Part shown: in pieces, positions 1 to 12,733 of the stretch
Position numbering within the stretch: the stretch's first letter is position 1
Layout: every line of letters begins with the position of its first letter
Assembly: GCF_040581485.1 (NCBI RefSeq)
Contig: NC_090133.1
Coordinates: 1,240,001-1,304,000 of the forward strand
Direction of reading: 5' to 3'
DNA length: 64,000 bases
Origin: Linepithema humile
Taxonomy: Eukaryota; Arthropoda; Insecta; Hymenoptera; Formicidae
The notes under the pieces: model-generated
The model's database searches: none
Seen by the model: the letters and a program-made list of their open reading frames with translations, nothing else
What the model was told of the DNA's origin: nothing
Made by a program: the position numbers and the translations under genes

Positions 1-1184
1 CATATTTTCCTCCGTGTAACGTCATTCAATATCTTGAAATACAACACCATTAAAAATAACTGAATAATTTATCGAGCTCATTAAAGAATTTTGATATTTT
101 TTGGTACACAAGTCATTTGAATGTGTAATTCAATAATTTACATAATCAGTACATAGTTCTGGACAAGTAATTATATAATAATCTAATGCCGCATATTTTA
201 CAAAACAAGTCGAACGCGAATGAAACTTGCCGGGACGAGAAGGGGCCTTGTCAGCCGGTCCCCAGACCAGCGAATTTCGAAGTCGCTTTCGGTAGCGGGA
301 CCGGTCCCGTGGAAAACGAAAGTGAATACAGCTGGTTCAACGCAGACGCACTCATATACAGACCCGCACTGGAACTTACGGCGCGAACCGGGTGAACGGG
401 ATGCTGGGAGGTTCCAGTCACAAGCACGCGAAGGCTGCAGCCGGGGCTGGCCGCGGGCCCAAAGTGAAAGCGTTCGGCGAAAGTTACCGTCCCGTACAGC
501 CCCTTACATAAGATATTTTAGCTTATTCAGACACCATACACTGCGCGCGCGCGCGAAAGAAGGAGAAAGATGTGTAATTAGGCGCAATTAACACGAATTG
601 CTACGTGAGAAAAAGCAATTCTTGAGGAAAGCCTTGTCCATCCACGAAAACTCTTATTTATCTATGACGATGCCCTTACTGCTGCTTCCGCAATGTTTTT
701 TTAACAGTTATCGTTATTCAATTCGAAAAAGGAAACTAGAATGCAGTTTTCTTGCGGGTAACAGTTAATTTTAGTCTGCGATTTTCCAGAGAACAGTAAT
801 ATCGAGCTAAAAGCGAGGTTGTTTTCAATCGTGAAGAACTAATAATATACTCGATAATAATTTGAAAGTAAAAGTAATATTCTTTTTTACTTCCTAGCAA
901 AAAATCAAACAAGCTTTTATAATATTTTTCTTATGTTCTCGAATTTAAAATAAAAATAAAATATAATTAGGAAAAAAAAAAATATATAAGCGCATTAAAA
1001 AATTAATACATATATAATAAAATCAAATACTAGTTTAAAAATTACTATATTTAAAAAGTTTTAGCAAAGCTTTTGTGAAATATAAAGACTTTTCGAAACT
1101 AAACTATTTAATGACCTAATAAAAATGAAACTGTCATTAAAAGCAATCAAACTAACTGCAACATTATTTACTTGGACGTTTCAG
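1..1184. other. Non-coding DNA, probably Gasp intron
   Basis: No exon that I can support is present. Positions 230-560 are GC-richer than the surroundings and hold overlapping open frames without recognisable protein features. The signal-peptide exon expected for Gasp was not found here. The first identified Gasp exon opens with a phase-1 acceptor at 1183-1184, so an upstream coding exon must exist, either outside the window or too short for me to pick out. Downstream of 850 the sequence is strongly AT-rich, as in the other introns. Confidence 0.5.
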
Positions 1185-4100
1185 GGTCGAGTGGTCAGGA
1201 CAGCTTCAAATGCCCGGATGACTTCGGGTTTTATCCCCATCACATATCGTGCGACAAGTACTGGAAATGTGACAATAACGTCGCGGAGCTGAAGACGTGC
1301 GGCAACGGCCTGGCGTTTGACGCCAGCGACAATAAGTTCCTCACGGAGAACTGCGACTATCTGCACAACGTGGACTGCGGTGAACGCGCGCAACTCGAGC
1401 CGCCCATCAGTACGCCGCACTGCACTCGTCTCTACGGCATCTTCGCCGACGACAAGAAATGCGACGTCTTCTGGAACTGCTGGAACGGCGAAGCGTCCCG
1501 CTATCAGTGCAGCCCCGGATTGGCCTACGACCGCGAAGCTAGGGTGTGCATGTGGGCCGACCAAGTGCCCGAATGCAGAAACGAAGGTACCGATCTCGCC
1601 GAATGCAATTTCAACCGCGACTCAAATATAAACGTCAACCAATTGCGCACTTAAATCGTCTAATTAGTTCGCGAAAATTCATCGAGACGTAGAAGAAAAT
1701 GCTCAAACATATTATTCAATAGTAATTTTCTACTCCATAATAATCAAGTTCTATTATGTAGTTAATATGTTAATTAATTAACAACTTTCAATTACATAAA
1801 ACTGTGTAACAATTAATATTAATTCTGTTATATATTCAGTTTTATATAATTCGAAGTTCCATTGAGTAAGAGAATCAAATTAATTGTTACAACTTTCTCT
1901 TTTGAGTATAATTAATGTTTCAACTTCTACGGTAGCATCGCGCTCGAAGTTATACACGAATATTATAATGCAAAGCCGTGCCTGGTCCAGTCACCCAGGA
2001 ACTCGTCACAGATGATTTGACACGGATAATAGGACATACGCGTAGAAAGAACGTGTGCGGTGAACTCGCCACTCCATGACTCACAACTTCTTCTACATCT
2101 GTTCCTTTCTATTTGCCTACGTTAATTTCATTTTTATGTGATTCAAAACTTGCAATTAGTTAACAGATTATCTGTCATTTCAAAGGCAAACATTACTTTC
2201 CTAGCTATCTTATCTTCCTTATTTATTACAACCTGAACAAGTCCTGAGATAAGTCATTTCTTTACATTATAATTTTGTAGAATTATAATATAAGAAAACT
2301 ACAAGAGAGACTACGAGTTTATAACTTTTATCGCGATTAAATGATTATCGTGGATCTCAAACATACTTTATCTTATATATATATATCATACTCTTTTTCT
2401 CTTTGTCAACTTTCGAGACCGACCAATAAGACAATTGCTAAAAAACGTGACGCCTTTTTCTATCTCTCACACTATTCTATTTATCGCGTTGCGCAGAGGT
2501 AGCTGGAGGTTTCACGTGTCCGGCCGCTGGCGAAGTGAGCGGAGCATCCGGCAGCTTCAGCAGACACGCCCATCCGGAGGACTGCAGAAAATACTACATA
2601 TGCCTCGAAGGCATCGCCAGGGAGTACGGCTGCCCGATCGGCACCGTCTTCAAGATCGGCGACGCTGACGGTAGCGGCGCTTGCGAGGATCCCGAAGACG
2701 TTCCCGGATGGTGAGCATTATTTTTTTATACGATTTTATCGTGAAACTGCCATATCAATTATGCAAGAAAGACTAAATCTTGAAACTGCTAAGAAAAAAA
2801 TACAAGTAGAAAAAGTTAATTTTTATTTACTTTAAAAAAATATGAATTATATAAGAAACATTTTATCTACTTGAACGATTTTTTTCAAATTATTCAATTC
2901 TTTTCTGCATAATTATGGTTTATTTTTCATAAAACAATATGTATCGGCTTGATATTATTTTCAATACTTTTAAGGATCTTAATCGAAGCTATGCAAGATT
3001 ACGTGATTGAATGTGACGTGAATAAATAATCCATATCTATATTAAAATTCTATGCTTCAAATATCATGCGATGAAGAATGTTAAGAGGGTTAAAGATTCC
3101 ATCAGAATAGAAATTACAATCGCCGTGAGAACTTTAAAAACCAATAAAGTTTAGAGCAAAAGTATGATTGCCAAAGAATTAAAAAACAGATTTTTTTATT
3201 ATTTGTCTTAAAATTATAAAAATTAAAATAAAAATTTCTTATAAAAATAAGACTTCTAGAAATTTTTTAATTTTTCAAAACAATAATAAGCAGCAAACAA
3301 AAATATTTTACTTTATGAAACCACAATTTTCTTCTGAATTAATTAATTCTTTAGACTTTCAAATCATTTCATGCAAAATGGCTTTTTACGTCACATTAGA
3401 TTTAGCTATAACACTATTTTCTATGACGAAAATTAGATTAAATGATTATTGAATTAATGGAGCAATTCACGAAGAAATGCACGCGATAAAAAGTCAGTGA
3501 GAGTGCAAAAGGGATATTAACGAAGACGAAGCGTTGTGCAACGAACAATTTATGGAGTGCTATTATAAAAATGTTCAAATTCGATTATCTCAGTAATTAT
3601 AGTCATCAACGGAGAACTTTCAAGCTTCTCCGAGGATGGAATCGCATTCTAGAACTTTCGGACGTAACATTGCGAAGGAATTGCATTCGCGGGCGATCTA
3701 TAATTAGGGAGATATTCGCGTTGCAGCACGCTTTCACGGTAGTTAATAGCATTTGGCGTAACTACTGTAAAATAAAAATAAAAAATAATATAATCGCGTG
3801 TTTAAAAGAAATTAAAGAATCGCGTCGTGATGTCTTTCTCGCGATTGTTAAACAAGTGGTTCATAGCGCATTAGCAAGTCTTTATATCGATTAATTAGTA
3901 TTAGTAATTATGTTTATTGATTATCTAACATGTAACTAACGTATATGTTAACTATCTCAGTCTTTGTTATAATACTATCTGCTGCTCTCTGTATATTGTC
4001 AGGCAAAGCGTAACTTGGAATTGGCACTTCTACAATTTGTACATACTATACTTATTACAAAAAATTTATGACGTCGAAAATCGATGTTGTCTTAATTGCT

Positions 4101-6428
4101 TGGCAGTCTACATAGAAATTCTGAATAATTATGAAAATTTGCATGAGTATGATGGCACGAAAGGATTTTTCTTTCTCGTGATTCTTGATTCTTTAAATAA
4201 AAAATGCTAAGACACTCTATGCATTACGCAAATTTCTATGACTAAATGCAAATATAATTATTCCTATGCGTATGCATGCGCATCTCGTCCGCAAGTATAA
4301 CGAAAAGAGCACGCCATGTAGCAAATATATCGTAGCGCACACCGAGCATGTCCTAAGCCCCGGGTTTTTCTCGGTTCTGCTTTACAGTGAGGATTACTAC
4401 GGTGACCTGGACTTGAAGAGCATCCGGAAGAGCGAGCTACTTGCCGGCATCCAGAGCGAGCCCAGAAAGCCATCCAGCCAGGCGAAACCTAGGCCAACAG
4501 GAAGCCCCGCGAGGCTGTCCTCGCCCCTTCAGGAAAATTAAATCCTGACTTACCTCGCCCCCTCTCACTCATTTCCTTTTTCTCTCATTTTGTTACTATC
4601 GTTTTATTTTATCGACTTCAATTGTTTGACGCAAGTTATTGGCGCAAAATCTAAACTGAAACAAATAAAACAAATTTTATTCTATTTGCAAAGAATAATT
4701 TTCCATTAAAATATAATTCTTCTGCAAAGAGCGTCATGGTTGTGTTTCAAAATGTAATTAAAAAATTGAGTTTTGTTATAAAATTAAATTCCTTCAGTTC
4801 CTATTTTACTCTATGCTTTAATTATGAAATACTTACAAATTCATGTATTTGTTTTATCTTATATTTTATCTTTTAATTTATTTTCTATTATTTAGATTTA
4901 TATTTTACGCCAATAAATTGTATGAAACTATATCTTTCTTCTTTATCATTTCTTTCTCTATTTCTCTCCTTCCTCTTTTTCTCTTTCTTTCTCTCTCTCC
5001 CTCCCTCCTCTCTCTTTTTTCACTCGCTTTTCGTTTCTCTATTCTCTTTCTCTGACACATACATATACATACGCTCACACACGTACATACTCGGAAAATC
5101 CAGCTCTGATTACGCAAAAACTATTTCTCCAAAAGGAAAGTAATCGGTGCCGAGAGCCACAAAAACCGAAAAAAAAAAACAAATCCGCCCTTAACAGGGC
5201 CTCCCCTGGACGTTTTGGTCGATTTTCTATTTTACATCTCGCAAGGACGTGGCTCAATCTCGAGGCAGAAATTCCGAAGCGAAATCTACGAGATTCCGAG
5301 AGAACGAGGAAAGCGCAATCAAACCGTCGTGAATTTTATGCCCTAGAATTTGCCCGTAATTCTCTTTTGTCGCTCTAATCGCGTGTCTCCGTGCAATCTT
5401 GAAGCACAGAGCGTCATTATTTTTGTACTTATAATAAAAGAAAAGTGATATACAAGCGCGGCTGGTTAGCGCGACAAATAGCATCTTCTCTCTAAATATT
5501 ATTTTCTATATATATTCTTATCTGTATCTATAATCTATTTCTCACTATACGTCACGCACGAAATCGAGTCTATTAGACTCGCACGATCCACGATCCACGA
5601 TCTATAACTCGGAAATCCGACTCTTGGCGCCAATGTAAGCAAGCTCAGCTGTATTTTTTAATAAAACGAAAAATTCGTTCAATGTTTCGTAGACATTCTG
5701 TGTACTCACTTTTTGCATGTTGAAGTTATAATCTAGTTATGTGTATAATTTAATAATAACATATGTAATATAACCATAGAGCGGCATCTTATGTCGGCTA
5801 ATGTTAGCTATGTTTGGCAGATTGACAGCAAATTGTTCAGGTTTGCTGTCAATTTGCCAACAAAACTAACATTTTGCTTACTGGATAAATAATAATATTG
5901 ATAAATTTTATCTGGATATTTGTAATATAATTAATTAAATCGATATAATTGTTGAAGTCATAGTTTAGAAAAATAAGTAAATGTGTTTATTCTTTTCATC
6001 ACAATTAGGTATTATTTGCGCATTTTTTAAATTAAAACAATAAAATATAAGAAATAAAAATAATACTGATAAATTTCACGCAGCTAATATAACGCGATAA
6101 TTATTAATATACTTTTTTCATAAAACTAAATTTTATTTCAACTTCTAACTTGATATTCAACCGAATTCTCGAATTCACAGTTATTCCAGAATATACAGAA
6201 AAGAAGTCAGAAGTAATAAAAAGATTAACGCATAAAAAAAGATCATACATAATTGACGTAAAAATATGTTATAATATAATTCTAATTTGTTTAATATCTG
6301 CGATTCCGGTTGAAAGTGGTCATATGTTACGATCAAGTTACGTGCAATATTTTCATACATTTCGCAGCCAAGATTATTACGGCAACGTGGACCTGAAGGC
6401 CTTACGCAAGCTAGGCTACAGAAAATAG
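1185..6428 (+). CDS. Gasp: Gasp / CPAP3-C chitin-binding protein, 5' end missing, two alternative last exons
   Basis: This encodes a secreted cuticle and tracheal protein with three peritrophin-A (CBM14) chitin-binding domains. Exons seen: 1185-1586 (domains 1 and 2, beginning around DSFKCPDDFGFYPH), 2497-2710 (domain 3, CPAAGE...SFSRHAHPEDCRKYYIC) and one of two terminal exons, 4388-4541 or 6368-6428. Splice phases agree (phase 1 into 1185 and 2497, phase 2 into either last exon), and both last exons complete the final domain cysteine. Each CBM14 domain keeps its six-cysteine spacing. Identity rests on near-complete resemblance to insect Gasp/obstructor-C as I remember it. The signal peptide exon is not visible, so the 5' end is partial. 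Family knowledge: these proteins bind chitin in procuticle or the tracheal lumen. An obstructor paralogue is a less likely alternative. Confidence 0.9.
4388..4541 (+). other. Gasp: Gasp alternative last exon A (long, basic tail)
   Basis: The acceptor tttacag ends at 4387. Joined in phase 2 to the exon ending at 2710, it gives C-EDYYGDLDLKSIRKSELL and then a Pro/Ser/Lys-rich tail (SEPRKPSSQAKPRPTG), with stop TAA at 4539-4541. The tail is about 50 residues. Confidence 0.85.
4950..5055. repeat. Pyrimidine-rich low-complexity tract
   Basis: About 100 bases are almost pure C/T on the + strand (tttct and ctctc units). The tract lies in the interval between the two alternative Gasp last exons. Open frames across it encode only Ser/Leu/Phe runs and are not genes. 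Confidence 0.8.
5800..5873. repeat. Near-perfect hairpin, ~32 bp arms, 9 nt loop
   Basis: The left arm (5800-5832) and right arm (5842-5873) are reverse complements with a few mismatches. The core is TTGACAGCAAA facing TTTGCTGTCAA, and the loop is TTGTTCAGG. Folded size is about 74 nt, within the pre-miRNA range. It lies between the two Gasp last exons. A small MITE remnant is an alternative. Confidence 0.6.
6368..6428 (+). other. Gasp: Gasp alternative last exon B (short tail)
   Basis: The acceptor catttcgcag ends at 6367. Joined in the same phase to the exon ending at 2710, it gives C-QDYYGNVDLKALRKLGYRK and stop TAG at 6426-6428. It is a clear paralogue of exon A without the long basic tail, which implies mutually exclusive terminal exons. 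Confidence 0.85.
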
Positions 6429-7169
6429 AAGCGTAATGCATGCAAGCGCTTTACTCACCGGCGATGAAAAAAACAGCATATCTGCAGGAAGCCCCGACCT
6501 CGAAACGACGATCGCCTGCGCAGCATCTGATCACACTAAACTGCCGCAACAATGAACTTCTCGCAAATCACATGTATCCTACAAAATGAAAAATATAGTT
6601 AGATCGTCGCCGTACAAATAGCCATGTAAATAAATCAAAACAACCACAAATCGCGAAAATACTGAAAATACATGACGAAAAAAGATATATGCATTCGTAA
6701 TTTATTTTATTATCCTTGAATTTAGCTACCTTAAATTTGGAACAATGTGTTTAAATATAACAAAAGCCATAAATGTATTCTTTAAAAAGTACAATAAATA
6801 AATAATATTTCTAGATGATGTAAAATGTAAAATATATGCGCTTGAAATGTAATAAACTTAATTGTATGTGCGTTATTATTTAAAAATAGATATATTAATT
6901 ATGATAATTAAGATTTACTCACCAGTCACTATAATTTGTTGGCCGTGTTATTCAGAACATCTCTTCATGGCACTATTTGTCACACTTGCGATGCGACCGA
7001 TGACTTTATTACGGCACTCCCGAAACGCAACACTCCCGATACACGTTCAACGCGAAATACAATAAATTTCGAAACAACGTAGATTGTTACAGGCGCCGGT
7101 TTTTATACCGATGCTCGAAAATTCGACGCGAGTGATGCGCCGCAACGGATGCAACTGATTTTACGAATA
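6429..7169. other. Gasp 3' UTR and spacer
   Basis: Sequence after the short Gasp stop. AT-rich, with aataaa-type signals near 6790-6805 (acaataaataaataat). I see no coding region. The first traces of the tandem repeat that follows begin near 7090. Confidence 0.4.
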
Positions 7170-8335
7170 TTGAAAAACAATACTTATGCCGACTTACTCT
7201 CCGGCGATTGCTTACTGCATAATTCATTCCGAACGAAAAACATGCATGAAATGCACGACGAGACTCTCTCACATCAGGCATCTTTGTTATTATTCTACCA
7301 ACTGAACGACTTTTAATAGAGTATGATCGAAAAAGTATAAAGACGGAGACAACTTCATACCGACGCTCCAATGAGCCATGATCGAAGCGATGCGACAAGC
7401 GCATATGACTGCGAATATTGAAATACTAAGAATCGCGATCGCGCTAATTAATATCACAAAACGATTACTATTGCGCGATTAAATATTCGCGATACTCATC
7501 TGCTTGCGGAATTTAATTCGAACGACAAGAAACATACACGAAACGCTGGATGATGTTCGCTTACCTCCGATATCCTCGCCATTGTTTTACCAACTGTATG
7601 AAATGCAACAGAGTATGTTTGGAAAAATATAAAGACGGAGACAACTTCGTACCGATGCTCCGACGAGTCATGATCGAAGCGATGTGACAAGCGCATGACT
7701 GCGAATATTGAAATACTAAGAATCGCGATCGCACTAATTAATATCACAAAAGAATTACTGTTGCTCGATTAAATATTCGCGATGTTCACCTGCTTGCGGA
7801 ATTTAATTCGAACGACAAGAAACATACACGAAACGCTGGATGATGTTCGCTTACCTCCGATATTCTCATCATTGTTTTACCAACTGTATGAAATGCAACA
7901 GAGTATGTTTGGAAAAATATAAAGACGGAGACAACTTCGTACCGATGCTCCGACGAGTCATGATCGAAGCGATGTGACAAGCGCATGACTGCGAATATTG
8001 AAATACTAAGAATCGCGATCGCACTAATTAATATCACAAAAGAATTACTGTTGCTCGATTAAATATTCGCGATGTTCACCTACTTGCAAAATTTAATTCG
8101 AACGACAAGAAACATACACGAAACGTTCGACGATGTTTGTTTACCTCCGATATCCTCGCCATTGTTCTACCAACTGTACGAATTACAACAGAGTATGTTC
8201 GAAAAAGTACAAAGACGGAGACAACTTCGTATCGACGCTGCGGCGACGCCATGAGCGTGTTTGATTTTATCACGCACGCCATGTATAAAAACCGTACGCC
8301 GACTGCTGTAATTTCTAGGAAAAACACGAGTTGAG
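7170..8335. repeat. Tandem array, ~290 bp unit, about four copies
   Basis: The same ~290 bp block recurs at about 7170-7456 (diverged), 7457-7746, 7747-8036 and 8037-8335 (diverged at its 3' end). The two middle copies differ at only a few positions, for example gatatcctcgccattg against gatattctcatcattg. Landmarks in each unit are aaagacggagacaacttc, gatcgaagcgatg and gaatattgaaatactaag. Frames through it are broken by stops, so the array is not a gene as it stands. Phrases such as PPISSPLFYQLYE in copy D hint at a decayed coding origin. Confidence 0.85.
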
Positions 8336-10363
8336 AAAATCCTCCAATCAAATATTCGATATCAAAGAAGAAATGCGCACGAAACATAGAGCGACATTCG
8401 TTTACCTTCAATTTCCACGTCTCTCTACAAATTGACTTATCGATAACAATTTTACTTGTTTTTCTTAGAAATTCCTACCTCGTATTCCGATCATTCAACG
8501 CACGCATTTGTTTACATAGCGTGTATGATAAAGACAAATGTATATGTGGAGTTGTGTTTAACACAGCTTGTAGCAGCAACTTTTTCCAATTATAATCTAG
8601 TAAAAAGATCTATACCTGTTACTCGAATTTTAAGCACAATGCTCGCACAAATTATACGTAAAATATTAAGCAAAAATATATACATATTCTTCACAAATAG
8701 ATCATAAAACATGATAATTTTATGTAATTAAAAAAATATTTCAAATTATATAGTGAGAGAGTAGCCTGCGACGCATTGTACTACCAGCAACGCCGAATTT
8801 CCGTGAGCCGGCTGCACATGTAAAAGAATTATTTCTCTTGTCTTTCTTATACTTATCTCTAGTCTTTCCTATACTTATTGTTAAAACGCAGCAACACTCA
8901 AAAGTAATATATGTTTTCGTACGATACTAGCCTTCCATTTGCGCGGGCTAATGCGTAACAAACAATAGGTCATTTATCTATTTTCGTTACATAACAGTGT
9001 TACCAACTCTATGAGCAGAATTCCTAATGGTAGATTCACATGCTTCTGATGTTCATTGCCAATATCCAATAGGAAAATGTTCTTCTAGAGACTTCGTCTA
9101 ACGGCATATTTGTTTCCAGAACATATAAAGACTGTTTCATGCTGTGTTTATAGCATACGCTTATTACATCTTCTGCTCAGAAACTCGGTTAAAAACGAGA
9201 TAAATTGAGGTAAGCTTTGTGGGAGTTAAACGAAACAGATAGAACATATATAAATATAAGTATTATTAATTAAAGAAAGAAAAAAGTACGAGAAGATCAG
9301 TTACAAGCACAGATCTTATAATTATCATTAATAGGCATTATTCCGTGCAGCATGTGCCACATGTATCGTATGCATTTGTGACGATAATCGGCACAATAAA
9401 TTTATCCAAACTTATCTGTAATAGTAAAAGAAAAATATTTTGTACGACCGAGCTACATGACAACGAGAGCTTTCCTGAAAAGGTGAGTCCTATTACATTT
9501 TTTAATCGCCAGCCGAGACAACGTCCGTATCCACTTCGTGAAATTAACCTCAAAATGAAATATCAGTTTAAGCAACAGGTTTTTCTGATAATTTTGATGA
9601 AAATTTAGTTTTGTTAAATCTATCATTTTTAACTTTATTTTCTTTACATAGATTAATTTTTCTAAACGCAAACACAAGAATTTGCATTTTTTGCATTTAA
9701 AATAAATATATTGATTAAAGAGGGTAAACAGGAGAAAGTTGCAGAATGTAGAAAATGTAAATAAAATAGATTTTAGAGATAAATAAAATGAATTAATCAA
9801 AGCTGCTTTTGGGGGGGGGGGGGGGGATAAAAAATTATGTAAAATTTATGTAAATTATTTATGTAGAAATAATGTAATTTAAATTTTGAGTAAGAGGCTT
9901 TTTAATCCTCTAATTGATTTCAACTAAAAATCTTATCTGCTTTTGTATATAATTTTACTGTATATATTTTATGTAAATTTATTTGAGCATATAAAAATTT
10001 TATATAAGTATTATGCCCTTTACAGATTAAATATTTTACTTAGTAAAACATCTTTCTTATCTTTCTTATCTTAGAAATATTAGATATCTTAGAAATATAT
10101 TCTTCACAGTAACAGATATATGATGTAATTCTGAGGACTTTGTAACTTCCAAGAGACAAAGGAGATAAAACAAGAAAAGAAGAATACATAGAATTACATA
10201 TAAAAATACTTTCTGTTCATATACTATTTATGAATTCTTTTGCATATAAATGTACTTACTAATTATAATACAATAACGCAAGAGAAGAAAAGTGATCCCA
10301 CTGAAAAGCAAGAGGAGCTATTACAAGATAAAAAATTGACAAAATTTATTAAGATACATTAAA
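8336..10363. other. Gene-poor interval upstream of CMTR2
   Basis: About 2 kb with no recognisable gene. A possible untranslated exon of the downstream gene could lie near 9340-9480, where a cag acceptor-like site precedes an AAAG|gtgagt donor-like site. There is no protein similarity. Positions 9811-9826 are a run of 16 G. Confidence 0.4.
9811..9826 (+). repeat. Poly(G)16 tract
   Basis: Sixteen consecutive G on the + strand in an otherwise AT-rich region. It could form a G-quadruplex. Homopolymer length may be inexact because of sequencing slippage. Confidence 0.8.
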
Positions 10364-12733
10364 ATGGATAACACAGATTCATTTATTGAAAAGGATTTCT
10401 CAATCTCGGATGTAATGGTCGATGCACAGACGTACAATTTACCTCATCCAGAATCCATGTTTAAGGAATCGCCATGGCAATTGGACAATCTGCAAAGGCT
10501 GAAAAACAATCTTAATGAAGTGAAAAGTCGCTTAAACAACTACAGTCTACTGGAATGGAATCAGCACACAAGTCAAATGAATGAGGCGAGTGATATCGTC
10601 AACTTTGTAAAAAAAAATATAAAGGCAGAACTCGTGACTCAAGCCTGGTGTAAATTTTACGAAATTATTTCTAAAAATTATGTCTTTCGTGGTTTGGTCT
10701 ACAAAACGAGCACTGTTCCTATGTTTAACGTAAAAAATGACTCTTTGATATCTTTCCTTGATTTAATGCGAAATAATACGAATTTCGAAGTAGAATTCAA
10801 CATACCTATGAAAAGTTTCACTTCCGTGCATCTGTGTGAAGCACCAGGTGCCTTTGTGGCTGCTCTAAACCATTGGTTCAAAACAAACAAACCCAGTGTG
10901 CAATGGGATTGGCTGGCTACCACCTTGAATCCTTATTACGAGGGAAATTCGTATGACACAATGATCGCGGACGATAGATTAATTAGGCATACTTTGAAAC
11001 AGTGGTGTTTTGGCGCGAACAACACGGGCGATATTATGGACCTGGAAAATCTGGATGCTCTAGTGGAAAGATCCAAATCCTTCTCAGAGAAATCAATCAG
11101 GCTGATCACTGCAGACGGCAGTATAGATTGTACAAATGTGCCGGCAGAACAGGAGAGCACTGTGGCGCAGTTGCACTTCTGCGAGACGGTGGCTTGCTTG
11201 CATCTCTTGAACCAAGGCGGCACCTTTATATTGAAAGTCTTCACCTTGTTCGAGCATCAATCCGTATGTTTAATGTATCTACTGGCTTGCGTCTTCGATC
11301 AAGTTATCGTAACGAAACCAATGTCTAGCAAAGCAGGAAATTCGGAGAGATATGTTGTCTGCAAGAGTTTTAAGGATAGAAGTTACATCGCTCCGTACTT
11401 AAATATTCTCAGGCAACACTACGGCAAAGTATCGCCTGCGAAAGCAATGTTCAATTTGCGGGATATTCCACGCAGATTTTTACAGAAAATTGAGGATTGC
11501 AATAAATTCTTCAATCGCCATCAGTGCCAAGTCATAAACTACAATATAAAAACGTATGAAAAAAAACTACCCATGTACGACCATCTACAGCAGGAATGTA
11601 AACGTAAAGAACTCTCTGCGTATTATATCAACCGTTATAAATTGAAAAAAATAAAATCTAGAGATCAGATAGTTGGCCGGAAGATAATGGAGATTAATAA
11701 TTGCTTTAGAAATGAATTGCATTCGATTCATCTCAAAAAGGTTGATTCTTACAACGAGCGTTTGACGTGTGACGTTAAACCACAAACACTTTTATATCGT
11801 TATTTCAAAGACGCGAAAGAGATCAAGTTACCAATAACAGATTCTTACAACGTAAGCAAATTTTTCAAATTGTATTTGCCAGATTACAGATCTTTATTAA
11901 ATTAAAAAACAAAAAAAGAAAAAATGCATATCATATAATTTATTAATAAAAAATTTTTATCTTTTATAAAGTTTTTATTTATTGCGTTTGAAAAAAGGGT
12001 ATACTTATAATATATATTTTTTTTTAGTGGAATCTGCAAATATTGCCAGAAAGTTTAGAGATACAGATAGGAAAACCATTTAACAAAGTACGCAGCTCGT
12101 ACTTTTGCAATGTGAAAATTTTGCAAATGTTAAACGGAATTGATGACATAATGCAGCATATGCATCTTGCCGCCTGCTTTTCACCTGCAGAAATTACGAC
12201 AGAGGTTGCGCGACAAATGAGTGTCAGACACGAGATCCTGAATTTGGAATTCAATTGCGATAGTCATCGAATGATTGTCGAAATTTGCGATCGATTGGAG
12301 AAGCTCGAAATCGGACAGACGCTCATTCTTATTGGCTACTCTTTATTAACGCAGTTTAACATCGCTCTTTTATGTCTTCTGGAAAATACCTTTAATGTGA
12401 CTACTATAGAGATTCAACATTACAGAGGCTATTACATCGAATTGAAAGCATATCAGCACAATGAAAAAGTATTGAATCATTTGTATGAGATTCTCACCGC
12501 GTCACATCAAGCACGCGAAAAGAATATGGCAATCTGGTCGATAATGCCTATAACAAATTTATATGGTAAGATTTCCAGATATCTAAATAAGAGGATAAAA
12601 ATTTTATCAATTTTGATGAATTGTATGCAACTTAATAACTCAATAATAGACGCATTTGTATACAGTTGTGAACAGAGTAATATTTTCTATTAAAAATTTA
12701 TCATTTTTTTCCCTAACAGAGTTTGCTGTATAA
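10364..12733 (+). CDS. CMTR2: Cap-specific mRNA 2'-O-methyltransferase 2 (CMTR2 / adrift)
   Basis: Methylates the ribose 2'-O of the second transcribed nucleotide of capped mRNA (cap-2). Proposed exons: 10364-11851, 12028-12565 and a 14-nt last exon 12720-12733, giving about 679 residues; the family is usually ~700-770. The first ORF could read on to 11905, but AAC|gtaagc at 11851/11852 and tttttag ending at 12027 join in phase 0 to a second coding block that continues the family's C-terminal inactive methyltransferase half. The RrmJ/FtsJ SAM motif LCEAPGAF is at residues 157-164. K114, D251 (TADG) and K291 (LKVFT) fit the K-D-K catalytic residues. Without the short exon, the reading frame would run to 12693 with an AT-rich, intron-like tail. 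Identification of the domain is firm; the exact 3' end is not. Confidence 0.88.

Noticed and set aside
186..591. Two overlapping GC-rich open frames (69 and 123 codons) near the window start
   Set aside because: Arg/Ser/Gly-rich composition with no domain, no splice context and mutual overlap. They look like frames opened by GC content alone.
3571..3894. 107-codon open frame inside a Gasp intron
   Set aside because: It begins with ATG and is fairly balanced, but I recognise no domain and it lies between proven Gasp exons on the same strand. Kept out for lack of support.
4905..5143. Open frames across the C/T tract
   Set aside because: Products are Ser/Leu/Phe or Arg/Glu/Lys runs dictated by low complexity.
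11852..11905. Reading CMTR2 straight through to the stop at 11905
   Set aside because: It would discard the second coding block that continues the family sequence. AAC|gtaagc is a good donor with matching phase.
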